Shown here piece after piece: positions 1 to 9,847 of a stretch of 64,000 nucleotides of DNA. The translations under genes and the position numbers were made by a program. The notes below the pieces were generated by a model. The model worked only from the letters and a program-made list of their open reading frames with translations. It had not been told where the DNA came from and did not search any database. Each line of letters begins with the position of its first letter. Within the stretch, counting starts at the first letter, position 1. The stretch covers positions 5,952,001-6,016,000 of the forward strand of contig NZ_CP015098.1 of the NCBI RefSeq assembly GCF_001611795.1. The letters run 5' to 3'. Origin of the DNA: Streptomyces qaidamensis (GTDB taxonomy: Bacteria > Actinomycetota > Actinomycetes > Streptomycetales > Streptomycetaceae).

Positions 1-1005
1 GAGGGCCAGCAGCTCCGAGCCGTCGCCCTGCTCGGCCGCGTCGAGGGCGCTGGTCAGCGTCGGCCAGCTGTCCTTGCTGTACAGCGGCAGGATGATGCCC
101 GTGACCGCGAGGGTCTGGGTCAGCTTCCGCCCGGGCGTGCCCGCGGACAGGGGCCGGGCGTCGATCCGCCGCAGCAGGTCCGCGATCTTGCGTGTGCCCT
201 CTTCGGGGTCCTGGCCCGTGGATGCGAGGTAGCCGTTCAGCGCTCGCTGGAAGCCCCGGGCCTGGTTCTCGGCGTGGCCCACGGTGTCGGCGCCGGGGTC
301 GACGACCGCGTCCAGCGTCATACGGCCCACCTTCTTCGGGAAGAGGTGGGCGTAGGTGCCGCCCAGTTCGGTGCCGTAGGAGATGCCGAAGTAGTTCAGT
401 CTGGCGTCGCCGAGGACTTCCCGGATGCGGTCCATGTCGCGGGCCGAGTCGGCGGTCGAGACGTGCGCTATCAGCTTCCCGGCGTTCTTCCGGCAGCCCT
501 CGCCGAAGTCGGCGGCGTCCTCGAAGTACGCCTTCTCCTCGGCGGGGGTGTCCGGGGAGACGTCCACCGACTCGGCGGCCTGGATCTCCTTGTCGCCCCG
601 GCACCGCACGCCCTCGCTGGCGCCCACGCCGCGCGGGTCCCAGCTCACCAGGTCGTAGCGCTCGCGGAGCGAGGAGACGGTCGGCGCGTACGACGGCATC
701 ATGGACACGCCCGATGCGCCCGGGCCGCCGAAGTTGAACAGCAGCGATCCGACGCGGTCGCCACCGCGGGCCTTGGCGCGGATCAGCCCCAGGCCGATCG
801 TCTTGCCCTCCGGCTCGGCCCAGTCCAGCGGCACCTTCAGCGTCGCGCACTGCCAATCGCTGCTCGGCGCGGGGCCTTCGGCGGTGGCCTTGCAACGGCC
901 CCACGACAGCCCGCTCCTGCCGTCGTCGGACGAGCCGGTGCTGCAGCCCGCGGCCAGCAGGGCCGAGGCGGCCGCCAGAGCGGTCCATCGAACCAAGCGC
1001 CTCAT
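1..1005 (-). CDS. Secreted alpha/beta-hydrolase lipoprotein, tripeptidyl-aminopeptidase-like (partial, C-terminus off the left edge)
   Basis: Reading leftward from ATG at 1005, the frame stays open to the window edge, giving 335 residues; the C-terminus with the catalytic Asp and His lies outside. The N-terminus has two arginines, a hydrophobic run and a lipobox (LLAAGC, Cys about 21), so it is probably a membrane-anchored exported lipoprotein. The fold signature is clear: the NFGGPGASG oxyanion-hole region near residue 91, WDPRGVG near 122, and nucleophile elbow GISYGTE with Ser about 209. Together these match the SCO-type tripeptidyl aminopeptidase family, which removes tripeptides from exported proteins or peptides. 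The next gene (1139-2683) is a same-strand paralogue, so this is a tandem duplication. An in-frame ATG at 1012 is a possible alternative start. Exact substrate unknown. Confidence 0.9.
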   Translation of the reverse strand, partial: MRRLVRWTALAAASALLAAGCSTGSSDDGRSGLSWGRCKATAEGPAPSSDWQCATLKVPLDWAEPEGKTIGLGLIRAKARGGDRVGSLLFNFGGPGASGVSMMPSYAPTVSSLRERYDLVSWDPRGVGASEGVRCRGDKEIQAAESVDVSPDTPAEEKAYFEDAADFGEGCRKNAGKLIAHVSTADSARDMDRIREVLGDARLNYFGISYGTELGGTYAHLFPKKVGRMTLDAVVDPGADTVGHAENQARGFQRALNGYLASTGQDPEEGTRKIADLLRRIDARPLSAGTPGRKLTQTLAVTGIILPLYSKDSWPTLTSALDAAEQGDGSELLAL

Positions 1006-1138
1006 TGCCCATCCCCCCTCGAAGGCCGTCCGCTCTGTGCCGCGGATGGCGGTCAGGCCATGGTAGGCAGATCCCGCGTCGGCCGTTTCGACCTGTGGAT
1101 AACCTTCTGACCTGCGAGTATCCGGGATCGCTGAGGCG

Positions 1139-2683
1139 TCAGGTGCAGACGGTGCCCGCAGGCGGCACCTTCCCGTCCAGCAGGTAGCCGTTCACCGCGC
1201 CCTGCACGCACTTGTTCTCGCTGTCGTACGCGCCGTGCCCCTGCCCCCGGTACGTCAGCTCGACCCCGACGCCCTTGCCCAGCGCGTTCACCATCGCCCG
1301 GGCACCCTCGTACGGCGTGGCCGGGTCGCCCGTGTTGCCGACGACCAGAATGGGTGCCGCGCTGGGAGCGCTCACGTCCGGGTGGTCGGCGGCGCCCGGC
1401 ACGGCCCAGTCCGTGCAGCCGATCATGCCCCAGGCCAGGGAGTCGCCGAACAGGGGCGAGGCGGCCCGGAACTCCGGCAGCCGCCGCTCGACGTAGGCGG
1501 CGTCGTAGCGAGGTTTGGCGTCGGCGCAGCTGATGGCGGTGAAGGCGGCGGTCGAGTTGTCGTACTCGCCGTTCTCGCTGCGTCCGTTCATCGAGTCGGA
1601 GAGCAACATCAGGGTGCTGCCGTTGCCGTCGTAGGCCTCCTCCAGGCCATCGGTGAGGAATTCCCAGAGGTCCTTGGAGTACAGGGCCTGCAGGATGCCG
1701 CTGGTCGCCGCGGTCTGGGTCAGCTGGCGCGGGAAGATGCCCTCGATCGGCTTGCGGTCGAGGTCGTCCAGCAGGCGGGCGATACGGTCCTTCACGTCCT
1801 GGGCGCTGTCGCCGATCGGGCACTCATCGGTCTTCGACACGCAGTCCTCGGCGAAGTTGTCGAGCGCGAGCTGGAAGCCCTTGGCCTGTCCCAGCGAACC
1901 CTGTTCGGCGTTCTGCGTGGGGTCGACGACGGCGTCGAACACGGCGCGGCCGACCCGCTCGGGGAACAGGTGGGCGTAGACGCCGCCCAGTTCGGTGCCG
2001 TAGGAGATGCCGAAGTAGTGCAGTTTGCCGTCGCCGAGGACCTGGCGCATCAGGTCCAGGTCGCGGGCCGCGTCGGTGGTGCGCACATGCGGCAGGATCT
2101 TCCCCGAGTTCTGCTCGCAGGCGTCGTTGAAATCCGTGGTGCTGTCCAGGAGCTGGGTGCGTTCGGCGGCGTCGTCGGGGGTGCCGTCCTGCTGGAAGTA
2201 GGCGTCGAGCTGCTGGTCGTTCTCGCAGATCACGGGGTCGCTGCGGCCGACCCCGCGCGGGTCGAAGCTGACCAGGTCGTAGCGGGTGCGCAATGTCTCG
2301 TAGCCCTCCGCGAAGGCGGGCAGCGAGGTGACGCCCGAGCCGCCGGGGCCGCCGAAGTTGAAGATGAGCGAGCCGATGCGCTCGTTCTCGGCGCCGGTCG
2401 TCCTGACCCGGATCAGTTCGAGACCGATCGTGTCGCCCTTCGGGTCGTCCCAGTCGAGCGGGGCCTTCATGGTGGCGCACTGCCACTCACCGTCGTCCGG
2501 CAGGGGAGAGGGCGGGGTACCTCCGCCCTGGGCCTCGTTCGGGGCCGGGCAGGCCTTCCAGCTCAGTTCCTGCCGCGTCACGTCCTCGCCCTGGGCGTCG
2601 TCGCCGCAGCCCGCCAGCACGGTGGACAGCAGCACGGCGGAGACGGTCAGGACGGCGGCCCGCGGTGGGAGGAGGGATGGCAT
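1139..2683 (-). CDS. Secreted alpha/beta-hydrolase lipoprotein, tripeptidyl-aminopeptidase-like
   Basis: Complete 514-residue paralogue of the preceding partial gene, transcribed toward it with a gap of about 130 bases. The signal peptide ends in lipobox LAGC (Cys about 26). The hydrolase motifs are NFGGPGGSG near residue 110, FDPRGVG near 140, nucleophile elbow GISYGTE near 225, and toward the C-terminus GNTGDPATPYEG (likely acid residue) and GQGHGAY (likely catalytic His). The family-typical C-terminal TAP domain, with CTDWAVPGAADHP, is present. Expected role is extracytoplasmic peptidase or esterase; the specific substrate cannot be read from the sequence. Start chosen at the ATG directly before the signal peptide. 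Confidence 0.92.
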   Translation of the reverse strand: MPSLLPPRAAVLTVSAVLLSTVLAGCGDDAQGEDVTRQELSWKACPAPNEAQGGGTPPSPLPDDGEWQCATMKAPLDWDDPKGDTIGLELIRVRTTGAENERIGSLIFNFGGPGGSGVTSLPAFAEGYETLRTRYDLVSFDPRGVGRSDPVICENDQQLDAYFQQDGTPDDAAERTQLLDSTTDFNDACEQNSGKILPHVRTTDAARDLDLMRQVLGDGKLHYFGISYGTELGGVYAHLFPERVGRAVFDAVVDPTQNAEQGSLGQAKGFQLALDNFAEDCVSKTDECPIGDSAQDVKDRIARLLDDLDRKPIEGIFPRQLTQTAATSGILQALYSKDLWEFLTDGLEEAYDGNGSTLMLLSDSMNGRSENGEYDNSTAAFTAISCADAKPRYDAAYVERRLPEFRAASPLFGDSLAWGMIGCTDWAVPGAADHPDVSAPSAAPILVVGNTGDPATPYEGARAMVNALGKGVGVELTYRGQGHGAYDSENKCVQGAVNGYLLDGKVPPAGTVCT

Positions 2684-2855
2684 GGTTCCATCCTGCGGCG
2701 GTACCGAACGGGGCGCGCGGGACGCGTGCCGTACGAGGTAAGAGGGGCAAGAGGGTTCGGTGAGGCCGAAGGGCCATCGGTACCTACGGCCCGGATCGCC
2801 ACCGCCACGCTCGCGCAGCCGACCGTGCGAAGGACCTGCTTCCGGCCCGCTCGGG

Positions 2856-5585
2856 TCAGAGGGCCTGCTTGCGCGTGAGGTGGTTGAAGGCCAGCCAGCC
2901 CGGCAGCACGGGCAGCCACAGCGTCAGCAGACGGAACAGCAGGACCGCCGGTGCCGCGACCTCCTTCGGGAGCCCGACGGCGATCAGACCGACCGTCAGG
3001 GTCGCCTCGACCGCGCCCACACCGCCCGGTGTCGGCGCCGCCGATCCCAGGGCGTTGCCCGCGAGGAAGACGACGGCGACGCTGGCGAGGCTGATCGACG
3101 TGGACTCGTCGCCGAACGCGCGGATCGAGGCGTCCAGGCACATCACGAAGCAGGCGGTCAGCAGCAGCATGCCGCCGATGCCGGTGACCAGCTTCTGCGG
3201 CCGCTGCAGCACGTCCAGCATGCGCGGCACGACACCCGCGAACAGCGACCGCACGCGCGTTGACACGAACTTGCGCAGGAACGGCACCGACGTCACCACG
3301 AGCACGAGCACCGCCACCGTCAGCAGACCGGCGATGACCGTCCGGGACGGAGACAGCGACGGCGTCTTCTCGGTACCGGTCAGATAGCCGAAGGACAGCA
3401 GCATCAGGATGTGACAGCCGAGCCCGAACAGCTGCGACGCGCCGACACTCGCCACCGCGAGCCCCGGCCGCACCCCCGCGCGCTGGAGGAAGCGCGTGTT
3501 CAGGGCGACACCGCCCACCGCAGCCGGGGCGACGATCTTCACGAACGATCCGGCGACTTGTGCCGCCACGGTCCGTACGAACGGCACCCGCTCGGGCACG
3601 AATCCCAGCAGCGCCATCGCCGCCGCCACGTAGCTGCACATCGAGAACAGCACGGCCGCGGCGACCCAGCCCCACTCGGCGTTCGCGATGAGCGGCCCGA
3701 ACTCGATGTGCGTGAGCTGTGTCAGCAGGAAGTACGCGCCGATCGCGCCGGCCATGAAACTGATCAGCGTGCGCGGCCGCACCCGCTCCAGCCGGGCCGG
3801 CTCGACGGGTGCCTGCGGCCTGATCCGCAGCACCGCGTGCCGGATCTGCGTGAGCAGGTCTTCCTCGCGGGCCTCCTCCACGGCCTCGTCGATCGCCCGC
3901 TTCTCGGCGCGCTGCTCCGCCCGTACGGCCTTCTTGTCGGGCTTCTCCAGGACGGGCACGGACTCGCCCGCTTCCCCCTCCAGACGGGCCTGCTTGGCCT
4001 GCCGGGACGCCTCCAGGACCGCGTCGCGGTCGCGCTGTGCCCGCTCCCGGGCCAGTCTGCGCAGCGTCGCGCGCGTGGAGCGGCTGAGGGCGATGGGCTG
4101 GAGCATCGGCAGGCAGTCCGCCACCGCGTCCGGACCGAGCACGCCCACCGCCGAGGCGACCGCCCGCTCGGCGCCCACCCGGAGGCCGAGCGTCACCAGC
4201 AGCTGGGAGGTGTCCATGCGCAGCAGCAGATCACCGGCCGCGATCTCGCCGACACGCAGGTCGGTGAGGATCACTGTGCGGGAACGATCCACCAGAATCG
4301 CGTCGCCCACCAGCCTGCGATGCGCGATGCGCCGCGACTGCAGGGCCTTCACCTGGTGCCAGGTGTCGCGCATCAGGTCGTCGGTGATCTCCTCGTCCGA
4401 CAGCGAGTCGAGGGTGCGTCCGCCGCTGTGCTCGTAGACGAGCATCACCGCGTCGGGGCCGAGTTCGGAGGTGGCGATCAGCTTGGGCGCGTTGGCGCCG
4501 GCCGCGATCGCCGCGTACGCCAGCAGGGCCTCCTGCTCCAGGGCCTGCCGCAGCGACTGGAGGCTGCTGCGGGTGGCGAAGCCGCGCAGCGTGAGGTTGC
4601 GCCAGGCACGGTAGAAGAAACCTTGGGCCTGCTGCTCCCGGTCGACCACCGTCACGTCCAGGGGCGGGCCGTCTTCCAGCGTGACGAAGTAGCGCCGGCC
4701 CCGGTCCCCGGTGTCCGGGTTGTCCGAGGTGTCCTCGCGGGATGCGCTGACGGGGCGGAAGCCGACAGTCCGCAGACCGGCCATCAGCGTCTGCCCGGTG
4801 GGCCGGACGTTGGGCGAGCCGACCGCATACAGCGTGCCGTAGGCCACGGTCCAGCCGATCAGCACGGTCAGGATGATCGAGAACGGGGTCGTGTACCCGG
4901 TGACGAGCATCGAGAAGGCGTCGAGGAGCAGCACGACCCACAGCACCGCGCGCCATCGCGGTCTGCGCGACATGCCGACGGCCGTCATGTAGGCGATGAC
5001 CGGGGCCAGATAGCCGTGCACGGGATCGGTCAGGGCGTGGATGTCACCGGGGGAGGGCTGGGTCAGCGCCTCCTGGATCGAGTCGGGAGCGGCCCGGGCC
5101 ACCCACAGATCCGTGGCGAGGGTCACACCGTGCGCGAGGACCGCCGCGAGCACGCCGTCGGCGATGCGCAGCCCGTCCCGTTTGATCAGCCGCTCGATGG
5201 CGAAGGCGACCGGCACCAGCAGGATGGCGATGCTGGAGGCCAGCCCCGCGATCTTGATGAGCAGGTCGGGGGCCTGCCCGGTGCCCTTGTTGATGTCCTG
5301 TTCGAGGCCCGAGGTGGTGCCGTGCGCGAACGCGGCGATGCCGATCAGGATCACGACGGCGAGCACACCCACCAGCAGGCGCATCAGGTCGGACGGGCGG
5401 TGCACGCGCGCGGGGAGCAGCGGCTCGTCGCCCTCCACCTCGTCGATGTGTGCGACGTCGGGCTCCTCGGCGGCCGCCCGGGGCTTCTTCGCCGCCCCCT
5501 TCGGAGCGTCCGCCGGGGTGCCCGGGCGCGACGAAGCGTCAGAGGTGCCTTCCGTGCCCTCGGGGTGCGCACCCTGCTGCTTCAT
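2856..5585 (-). CDS. Membrane protein: N-terminal TM region, pseudokinase-like domain and C-terminal LPG-synthase/YbhN-type flippase domain
   Basis: About 909 residues from ATG 5585 (in-frame GTG at 5609 would add eight). After a polar, Ala/Pro-rich N-terminus come several membrane helices, then a soluble region (about 320-560) resembling aminoglycoside-phosphotransferase/protein-kinase folds. The expected catalytic-loop Asp is missing (AHRRLVGDA where HxD would lie) and the DFG position reads TDLR, so it is probably a pseudokinase. A charged stretch (about 530-600) leads into a helix-rich C-terminal domain of the LPG synthase TM/UPF0104 family, with PAAVGGVALNTRFLQRAG and TPGGVGAVEA, which translocates or flips lipids. 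No MprF-type lysyl-transferase domain is present. Likely an envelope lipid or polyprenyl-linked precursor transporter with an intracellular regulatory domain; function inferred. Confidence 0.85.
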   Translation of the reverse strand: MKQQGAHPEGTEGTSDASSRPGTPADAPKGAAKKPRAAAEEPDVAHIDEVEGDEPLLPARVHRPSDLMRLLVGVLAVVILIGIAAFAHGTTSGLEQDINKGTGQAPDLLIKIAGLASSIAILLVPVAFAIERLIKRDGLRIADGVLAAVLAHGVTLATDLWVARAAPDSIQEALTQPSPGDIHALTDPVHGYLAPVIAYMTAVGMSRRPRWRAVLWVVLLLDAFSMLVTGYTTPFSIILTVLIGWTVAYGTLYAVGSPNVRPTGQTLMAGLRTVGFRPVSASREDTSDNPDTGDRGRRYFVTLEDGPPLDVTVVDREQQAQGFFYRAWRNLTLRGFATRSSLQSLRQALEQEALLAYAAIAAGANAPKLIATSELGPDAVMLVYEHSGGRTLDSLSDEEITDDLMRDTWHQVKALQSRRIAHRRLVGDAILVDRSRTVILTDLRVGEIAAGDLLLRMDTSQLLVTLGLRVGAERAVASAVGVLGPDAVADCLPMLQPIALSRSTRATLRRLARERAQRDRDAVLEASRQAKQARLEGEAGESVPVLEKPDKKAVRAEQRAEKRAIDEAVEEAREEDLLTQIRHAVLRIRPQAPVEPARLERVRPRTLISFMAGAIGAYFLLTQLTHIEFGPLIANAEWGWVAAAVLFSMCSYVAAAMALLGFVPERVPFVRTVAAQVAGSFVKIVAPAAVGGVALNTRFLQRAGVRPGLAVASVGASQLFGLGCHILMLLSFGYLTGTEKTPSLSPSRTVIAGLLTVAVLVLVVTSVPFLRKFVSTRVRSLFAGVVPRMLDVLQRPQKLVTGIGGMLLLTACFVMCLDASIRAFGDESTSISLASVAVVFLAGNALGSAAPTPGGVGAVEATLTVGLIAVGLPKEVAAPAVLLFRLLTLWLPVLPGWLAFNHLTRKQAL

Positions 5586-5771
5586 CGTCTCTTCTTGGTC
5601 TCGTATCACCGGTCACCGCCCGCACGATGGTGGCATGCCGCACCGGCACACGGGACAATCAGGGTGCACATGCGGGGGCGGACAGTCTGCCCGACGCGCT
5701 CCTGCCGGGCGAGGAGAACGCTCCGGAGCACGCCCGGCCCGTTGTCGGTGGGGTGGGGCAGGATGGGGCGG

Positions 5772-6161
5772 ATGAGTGAGCAGAGCCCTGAGGGGGGCCG
5801 GTACGAGGACGAGCCCGCGCATGCGCTGCCCGAGTACGCCGAGCGGGTCCTCGACGTCGCCGAACTGATCCCGCCGGGCCGCGTCATGACCTACGGGGAC
5901 GTCGCCGAATGGCTGGAGCAGGGTGGTCCGCGGCAGGTCGGCCGGGTCATGGCGCTCTACGGGGGAGCCGCCCCGTGGTGGCGGGTCGTCCGCGCGGACG
6001 GCGTCCTGCTGCCGGGGCACGAACAACGGGCGCTCGGGCACTACCGGGCGGAGGGCACGCCCCTGAAGGAAGCGAGCCGCGCCGCCGAGGGTCACCTGCC
6101 GCGCATCGACATGAGACGGGCGCGGTGGGACGGCGGTGATCGCGCGGAGGGTCACACCTGA
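5772..6161 (+). CDS. Alkyltransferase-like protein (ATL, MGMT family without the acceptor cysteine)
   Basis: 129 residues, the size of ATL proteins. It has the winged-helix DNA-binding half of O6-alkylguanine-DNA alkyltransferases: PPGRVMTYGDVAEWL and then GGPRQVGRVMALYGG. Where the active enzyme carries PCHRV, this protein reads PWWRVV, so the alkyl-acceptor Cys is replaced by Trp and it cannot repair by transfer. Established ATLs instead bind O6-alkylguanine, flip the base and hand the lesion to nucleotide excision repair. Placement directly upstream of the adnAB helicase-nuclease genes suits a DNA-damage role. An in-frame ATG at 5763 is an alternative start. Confidence 0.88.
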   Translation: MSEQSPEGGRYEDEPAHALPEYAERVLDVAELIPPGRVMTYGDVAEWLEQGGPRQVGRVMALYGGAAPWWRVVRADGVLLPGHEQRALGHYRAEGTPLKEASRAAEGHLPRIDMRRARWDGGDRAEGHT

Positions 6162-6196
6162 CAGCTTCCGCCATCGGACGGCCTCCTGTGTGACCC
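6149..6196. repeat. Nine-base perfect inverted repeat at the end of the ATL gene
   Basis: GGGTCACAC (6149-6157) is matched by GTGTGACCC (6188-6196) across a 30-base spacer. The left arm lies in the last codons of the ATL gene and the right arm is downstream, ahead of adnA. There is no T-tract and the spacer is long for a terminator, so it could be an operator or simply a weak hairpin. Confidence 0.4.
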
Positions 6197-6427
6197 GTGA
6201 TCCGTACGGGGGAATCGGGGCACACCGGCGGTATGACGTACGTTCGTGAGTCGAGGGGCATGAGTGCCGCGAGTGCCATGAGTGGTCGGCGGGAAGAAGG
6301 GGAAGCCCTGCTTCCGCCTCACTCGTCGGCGTAGCGTCGGCTGCGCGTACCCCCGTCACCCCGCGGTCACCGCCCGCCACGCGCGGTGGCCCGCCAACCA
6401 GCACTTCCACCAGAACCGGCGAACCAC

Positions 6428-9400
6428 GTGAGCTCCTCTTCCTCCACCAGCGGCCTGTCGCACCCCCGGGTGCGGCGGGGGAACCGTGGCGCTTACCGAC
6501 TGGTACGTACCCCTCCTGCCCGCATGGACCCCCCTCATCTGGACGCCTCGCAGCGCTCCGTGGTTGACCACACGGCGGGTCCGCTCCTCGTCCTCGCAGG
6601 TCCGGGCACCGGCAAGACCACCACCCTCGTCGAGTCCGTGGCCGAGCGAGTGGCCCGGGGCGGGGACCCCGAGCGCGTCCTGGTACTGACCTTCAGCCGC
6701 CGGGCGGCGGTCGAACTGCGCGACCGCATGGCCCGGCGGGCCGGGGCCGCCCGCGCTCCCCAGGCGACCACCTTCCACTCGTTCTGCTACGCCCTGGTCC
6801 GCGCCCACCAGGACAGCGCCCTGTTCGTGGAGCCGCTGCGGCTGCTGTCCGGCCCGGAGCAGGACGTCTCGGTGCGCGAGCTGCTCGCGGGCCAGCTGGA
6901 TCTGGAACGGCTCGGGCTCGCACACGTGCGCTGGCCCGACGAACTGCGCGCCTGCCTGACCACCCGCGGTTTCGCCGACGAGGTCCGCGCGGTCCTCGCC
7001 CGCAGCCGTGAACTCGGCCTCGGGCCCGACGCCCTGGACGCCTTCGCCCACCGCACGGGACGGCCCGACTGGCGCGCCGCGGCCGCGTTCCTCGCCGAGT
7101 ACCTCGACGTGCTCGACCTCCAGGGCGTGATCGACTACGCGGAGCTCGTCCACCGCGCGGTGCTCCTCGCCCGCCGCCCCGAGGTCGCGTCGTGGCTCGC
7201 CGCCCGGTACGACGCCGTCTACGTCGACGAGTACCAGGACACGGATCCCGCTCAGGTACGACTGCTGGACGCCCTGGCCGGCGGCGGCCGCACGCTCGTG
7301 GCCTTCGGCGATCCCGACCAGTCGATCTACGCGTTCCGCGGGGCCGACGTGAACGGCATCCTGGACTTCCCGCACGCCTTCCCCCGCGTGGACGGGCGCC
7401 CGGCCCCCGTCACCGTGCTGCGCACGTCCCGCCGCTCCGGAGCGGGCCTGCTGGCCGCCACCCGGCTGCTCACCCAGCGCATGCCGCTGACCCGGCTGCC
7501 CGCCGAGAAAGTGCGCGCCCACCGCGAACTCGCCCCCGTACGGGACGGCGGCCGCGTCGAGGCGTACACGTACCCGACGTCCGGGACGGAGCTGGACAAC
7601 ATCGCCGACATCCTCCGCAGGGCCCACCTGGAGGACGGCGTCCCGTGGAGGGACATGGCCGTCCTGGTACGCGCCGGCTCCCGCACCATCCCCACGGTCC
7701 GCCGCGCCCTCACGGCGGCGGGCGTCCCCGTCGACGGCGACGGTGACGACGTACCGCTGCGGCACGAACCCGCGGTGGCACCGCTGCTGACGGCGTTGCG
7801 GGCGGTGGCCCTGGCAGAGGCCGCAGGGACTGCCGAGAGGGAGACGGCGGCCGACGGCGCTCCCGACGCGGAGCCGACCGCCTCCTGGCTCGACACCGAG
7901 ACCGCCCTCACTCTCCTGACCTCACCTCTCGCGAGCATGGACGCGGCCGACCTGCGCCGCCTCGGCCGCGCCCTGCGCGACGAGGAGCGGGCGGCCGGCA
8001 ACCCGCTGCCGCCGCCCTCCGACGTGCTGCTCGCGCAGGCACTCGCCGAGCCGGAGCGTCTGGCCGTGCACGACCCCGCGTACGCGCGCGGTGCCCAGCG
8101 CCTGGGCGCGCTGCTGCGCAAGGCCCGCGAGCGACTGGCCGGCGGCGGTACGGCCGAGGAGGCGCTGTGGGACCTCTGGGAGGGCACGCCCTGGCCCACA
8201 CGACTGGAGCGGGCCGCCCGCCGGGGCGGCGCCGCCGGGCGCAACGCGGACCGCGACCTGGACGCCGTCTGCGCCCTGTTCGCCACCGCGGCCCGCGCCG
8301 AGGAACGCACCGGCGGCCGGGGCACCCTGAACTTCCTGGAGGAGATCGACGCCGAGGACATCGCCGCCGACACCCTCGCGCGGCGCACCGTACGCCCCGA
8401 CGCCGTCCGCCTGATGACCGCGCACCGCTCCAAGGGCCTTCAGTGGCGCCTCGTGGTCGTGGCAGGGGTCCAGGAGGGCCTGTGGCCGGACCTGCGCCGC
8501 CGCGGCTCCCTCCTGGAGGCCGACCGCATCGGCCGCGACGGACTCGCCGAACCCCTCACCCCCGGCGCGCTGCTCGCCGAGGAGCGGCGCCTGTTCTACG
8601 TGGCCGCCACGCGCGCGAGCGAGCGTCTCGTCGTCACCGCGGTCAAGGCCCCCGCTGACGACGGCGACCAGCCCTCCCGCTTCCTGACCGAACTGGGCGT
8701 CGAACCCAAGGACGTCACAGGGCGCCCGCGCCGCCCCCTGTCCGTCGCGGCGCTCGTCGCCGAACTGCGGGCCACCACGGTCGACCCGCGCGTTTCCGAC
8801 GCACTCCGGGAGGCCGCCGCCCGCCGCCTGGCCCGGCTCGCCGCCCTCGCCGACGAGGACGGCCGCCCCCTGGTGCCGTCCGCGCACCCCTACCGCTGGT
8901 GGGGCATGTTCGAGCCGACCGAGTCCAAGGTGCCGCTGCGCGACCGCGACCAGCCCGTCGTGCTCTCCGGCAGCGCCCTCGACCAGCTCGCCAACACCTG
9001 CGCCCTGCAGTGGTTCCTGGGCCGCGAGGTGAAGGCCGACGCGCCCGCCACGGCCGCCCAGGGCTTCGGCAACGTGGTGCACGTCCTCGCCGACGAGGTC
9101 GCCTCCGGGCACACCCCGGCCGACCTCGGCGTCCTCATGGAACGCCTCGACTCCGTGTGGAACGCGCTGGCCTTCGACGCGCCGTGGAAGTCGGCCCAGG
9201 AGAAGGACAACGCGCGCGTGGCGCTCGAACGGTTCCTCCAGTGGCACGTCATGAACCGCACCGGGCGTACCCCGGTGGCCAGCGAGCACGACTTCGACGT
9301 CACCCTCGAAGCGGGCGACTACCAGGTGCGCATCCGCGGCCAGATGGACCGGGTCGAGGCGGACGGCGACGGCCGCGCCTACGTGGTCGACTTCAAGACC

Positions 9401-9757
9401 GGCAAGCAGGCGCCCGGTTCCAAGGAAGTGGAGCGCCACCCGCAGCTCGCCGTCTACCAGCTGGCCGTCCGCGAGGGCGCCGTCGACGAGGCCTTCGACG
9501 GCGTGCGCCCCGAGCCGGGCGGCGCCGAACTCGTGCACCTCCGGCAGGGAGCGGCCAAACGCGACGGCGGCGAGACCCTGCCCAAGGTGCAGGCCCAGGA
9601 GCCGCTGGAGGGGGAGTGGGTCGGCGATCTGCTCGTCACCGCCGCCGGCAAGGTCCTCGACGAACGGTTCACGCCGACCGCCGGGCAGCACTGCACGCAC
9701 TGCGCGTTCCGGGCCTCGTGCAGCGCCCGGCAGGAGGGGCGTCACGTCGTGGAGTGA
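6428..9757 (+). CDS. adnA: AdnA-like helicase-nuclease subunit (UvrD-type helicase with Fe-S PD-(D/E)XK nuclease)
   Basis: 1109 residues from GTG 6428 (a longer frame from 6386 and a shorter one from ATG 6524 exist). Superfamily-1 helicase motifs are complete: Walker A LAGPGTGKTT, VYVDEYQDTDPAQ, FGDPDQSIYAFRGAD, MTAHRSKGLQW and YVAATRASE. The C-terminal 260 residues are a RecB/AddB-type nuclease with YVVDFKTGK and HPQLAVYQLAV. A likely 4Fe-4S cluster is formed by the Cys of NTCALQWF plus three in HCTHCAFRASC. AdnAB is the actinobacterial end-resection machine, and the locus is reported essential in Streptomyces. adnB follows 90 bases downstream. The A/B assignment follows mycobacterial gene order. 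Confidence 0.9.
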   Translation: MSSSSSTSGLSHPRVRRGNRGAYRLVRTPPARMDPPHLDASQRSVVDHTAGPLLVLAGPGTGKTTTLVESVAERVARGGDPERVLVLTFSRRAAVELRDRMARRAGAARAPQATTFHSFCYALVRAHQDSALFVEPLRLLSGPEQDVSVRELLAGQLDLERLGLAHVRWPDELRACLTTRGFADEVRAVLARSRELGLGPDALDAFAHRTGRPDWRAAAAFLAEYLDVLDLQGVIDYAELVHRAVLLARRPEVASWLAARYDAVYVDEYQDTDPAQVRLLDALAGGGRTLVAFGDPDQSIYAFRGADVNGILDFPHAFPRVDGRPAPVTVLRTSRRSGAGLLAATRLLTQRMPLTRLPAEKVRAHRELAPVRDGGRVEAYTYPTSGTELDNIADILRRAHLEDGVPWRDMAVLVRAGSRTIPTVRRALTAAGVPVDGDGDDVPLRHEPAVAPLLTALRAVALAEAAGTAERETAADGAPDAEPTASWLDTETALTLLTSPLASMDAADLRRLGRALRDEERAAGNPLPPPSDVLLAQALAEPERLAVHDPAYARGAQRLGALLRKARERLAGGGTAEEALWDLWEGTPWPTRLERAARRGGAAGRNADRDLDAVCALFATAARAEERTGGRGTLNFLEEIDAEDIAADTLARRTVRPDAVRLMTAHRSKGLQWRLVVVAGVQEGLWPDLRRRGSLLEADRIGRDGLAEPLTPGALLAEERRLFYVAATRASERLVVTAVKAPADDGDQPSRFLTELGVEPKDVTGRPRRPLSVAALVAELRATTVDPRVSDALREAAARRLARLAALADEDGRPLVPSAHPYRWWGMFEPTESKVPLRDRDQPVVLSGSALDQLANTCALQWFLGREVKADAPATAAQGFGNVVHVLADEVASGHTPADLGVLMERLDSVWNALAFDAPWKSAQEKDNARVALERFLQWHVMNRTGRTPVASEHDFDVTLEAGDYQVRIRGQMDRVEADGDGRAYVVDFKTGKQAPGSKEVERHPQLAVYQLAVREGAVDEAFDGVRPEPGGAELVHLRQGAAKRDGGETLPKVQAQEPLEGEWVGDLLVTAAGKVLDERFTPTAGQHCTHCAFRASCSARQEGRHVVE

Positions 9758-9847
9758 GCTATCGCACCACAGGTGCTGACCTGCGCTTCGTCCTCCACGG
9801 AGACCCGTTCGGTCACCACTGTCAGTGGCCGCCGCTAGCCTTTCGAT

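Noticed and set aside
1235..2878. 547-codon plus-strand frame over the second hydrolase gene
   Set aside because: Low-complexity antisense of a well-recognised protein.
3411..5771. Plus-strand open frame leading into the ATL gene
   Set aside because: Only the last 129 codons read as a known protein; the rest is antisense to the flippase gene.
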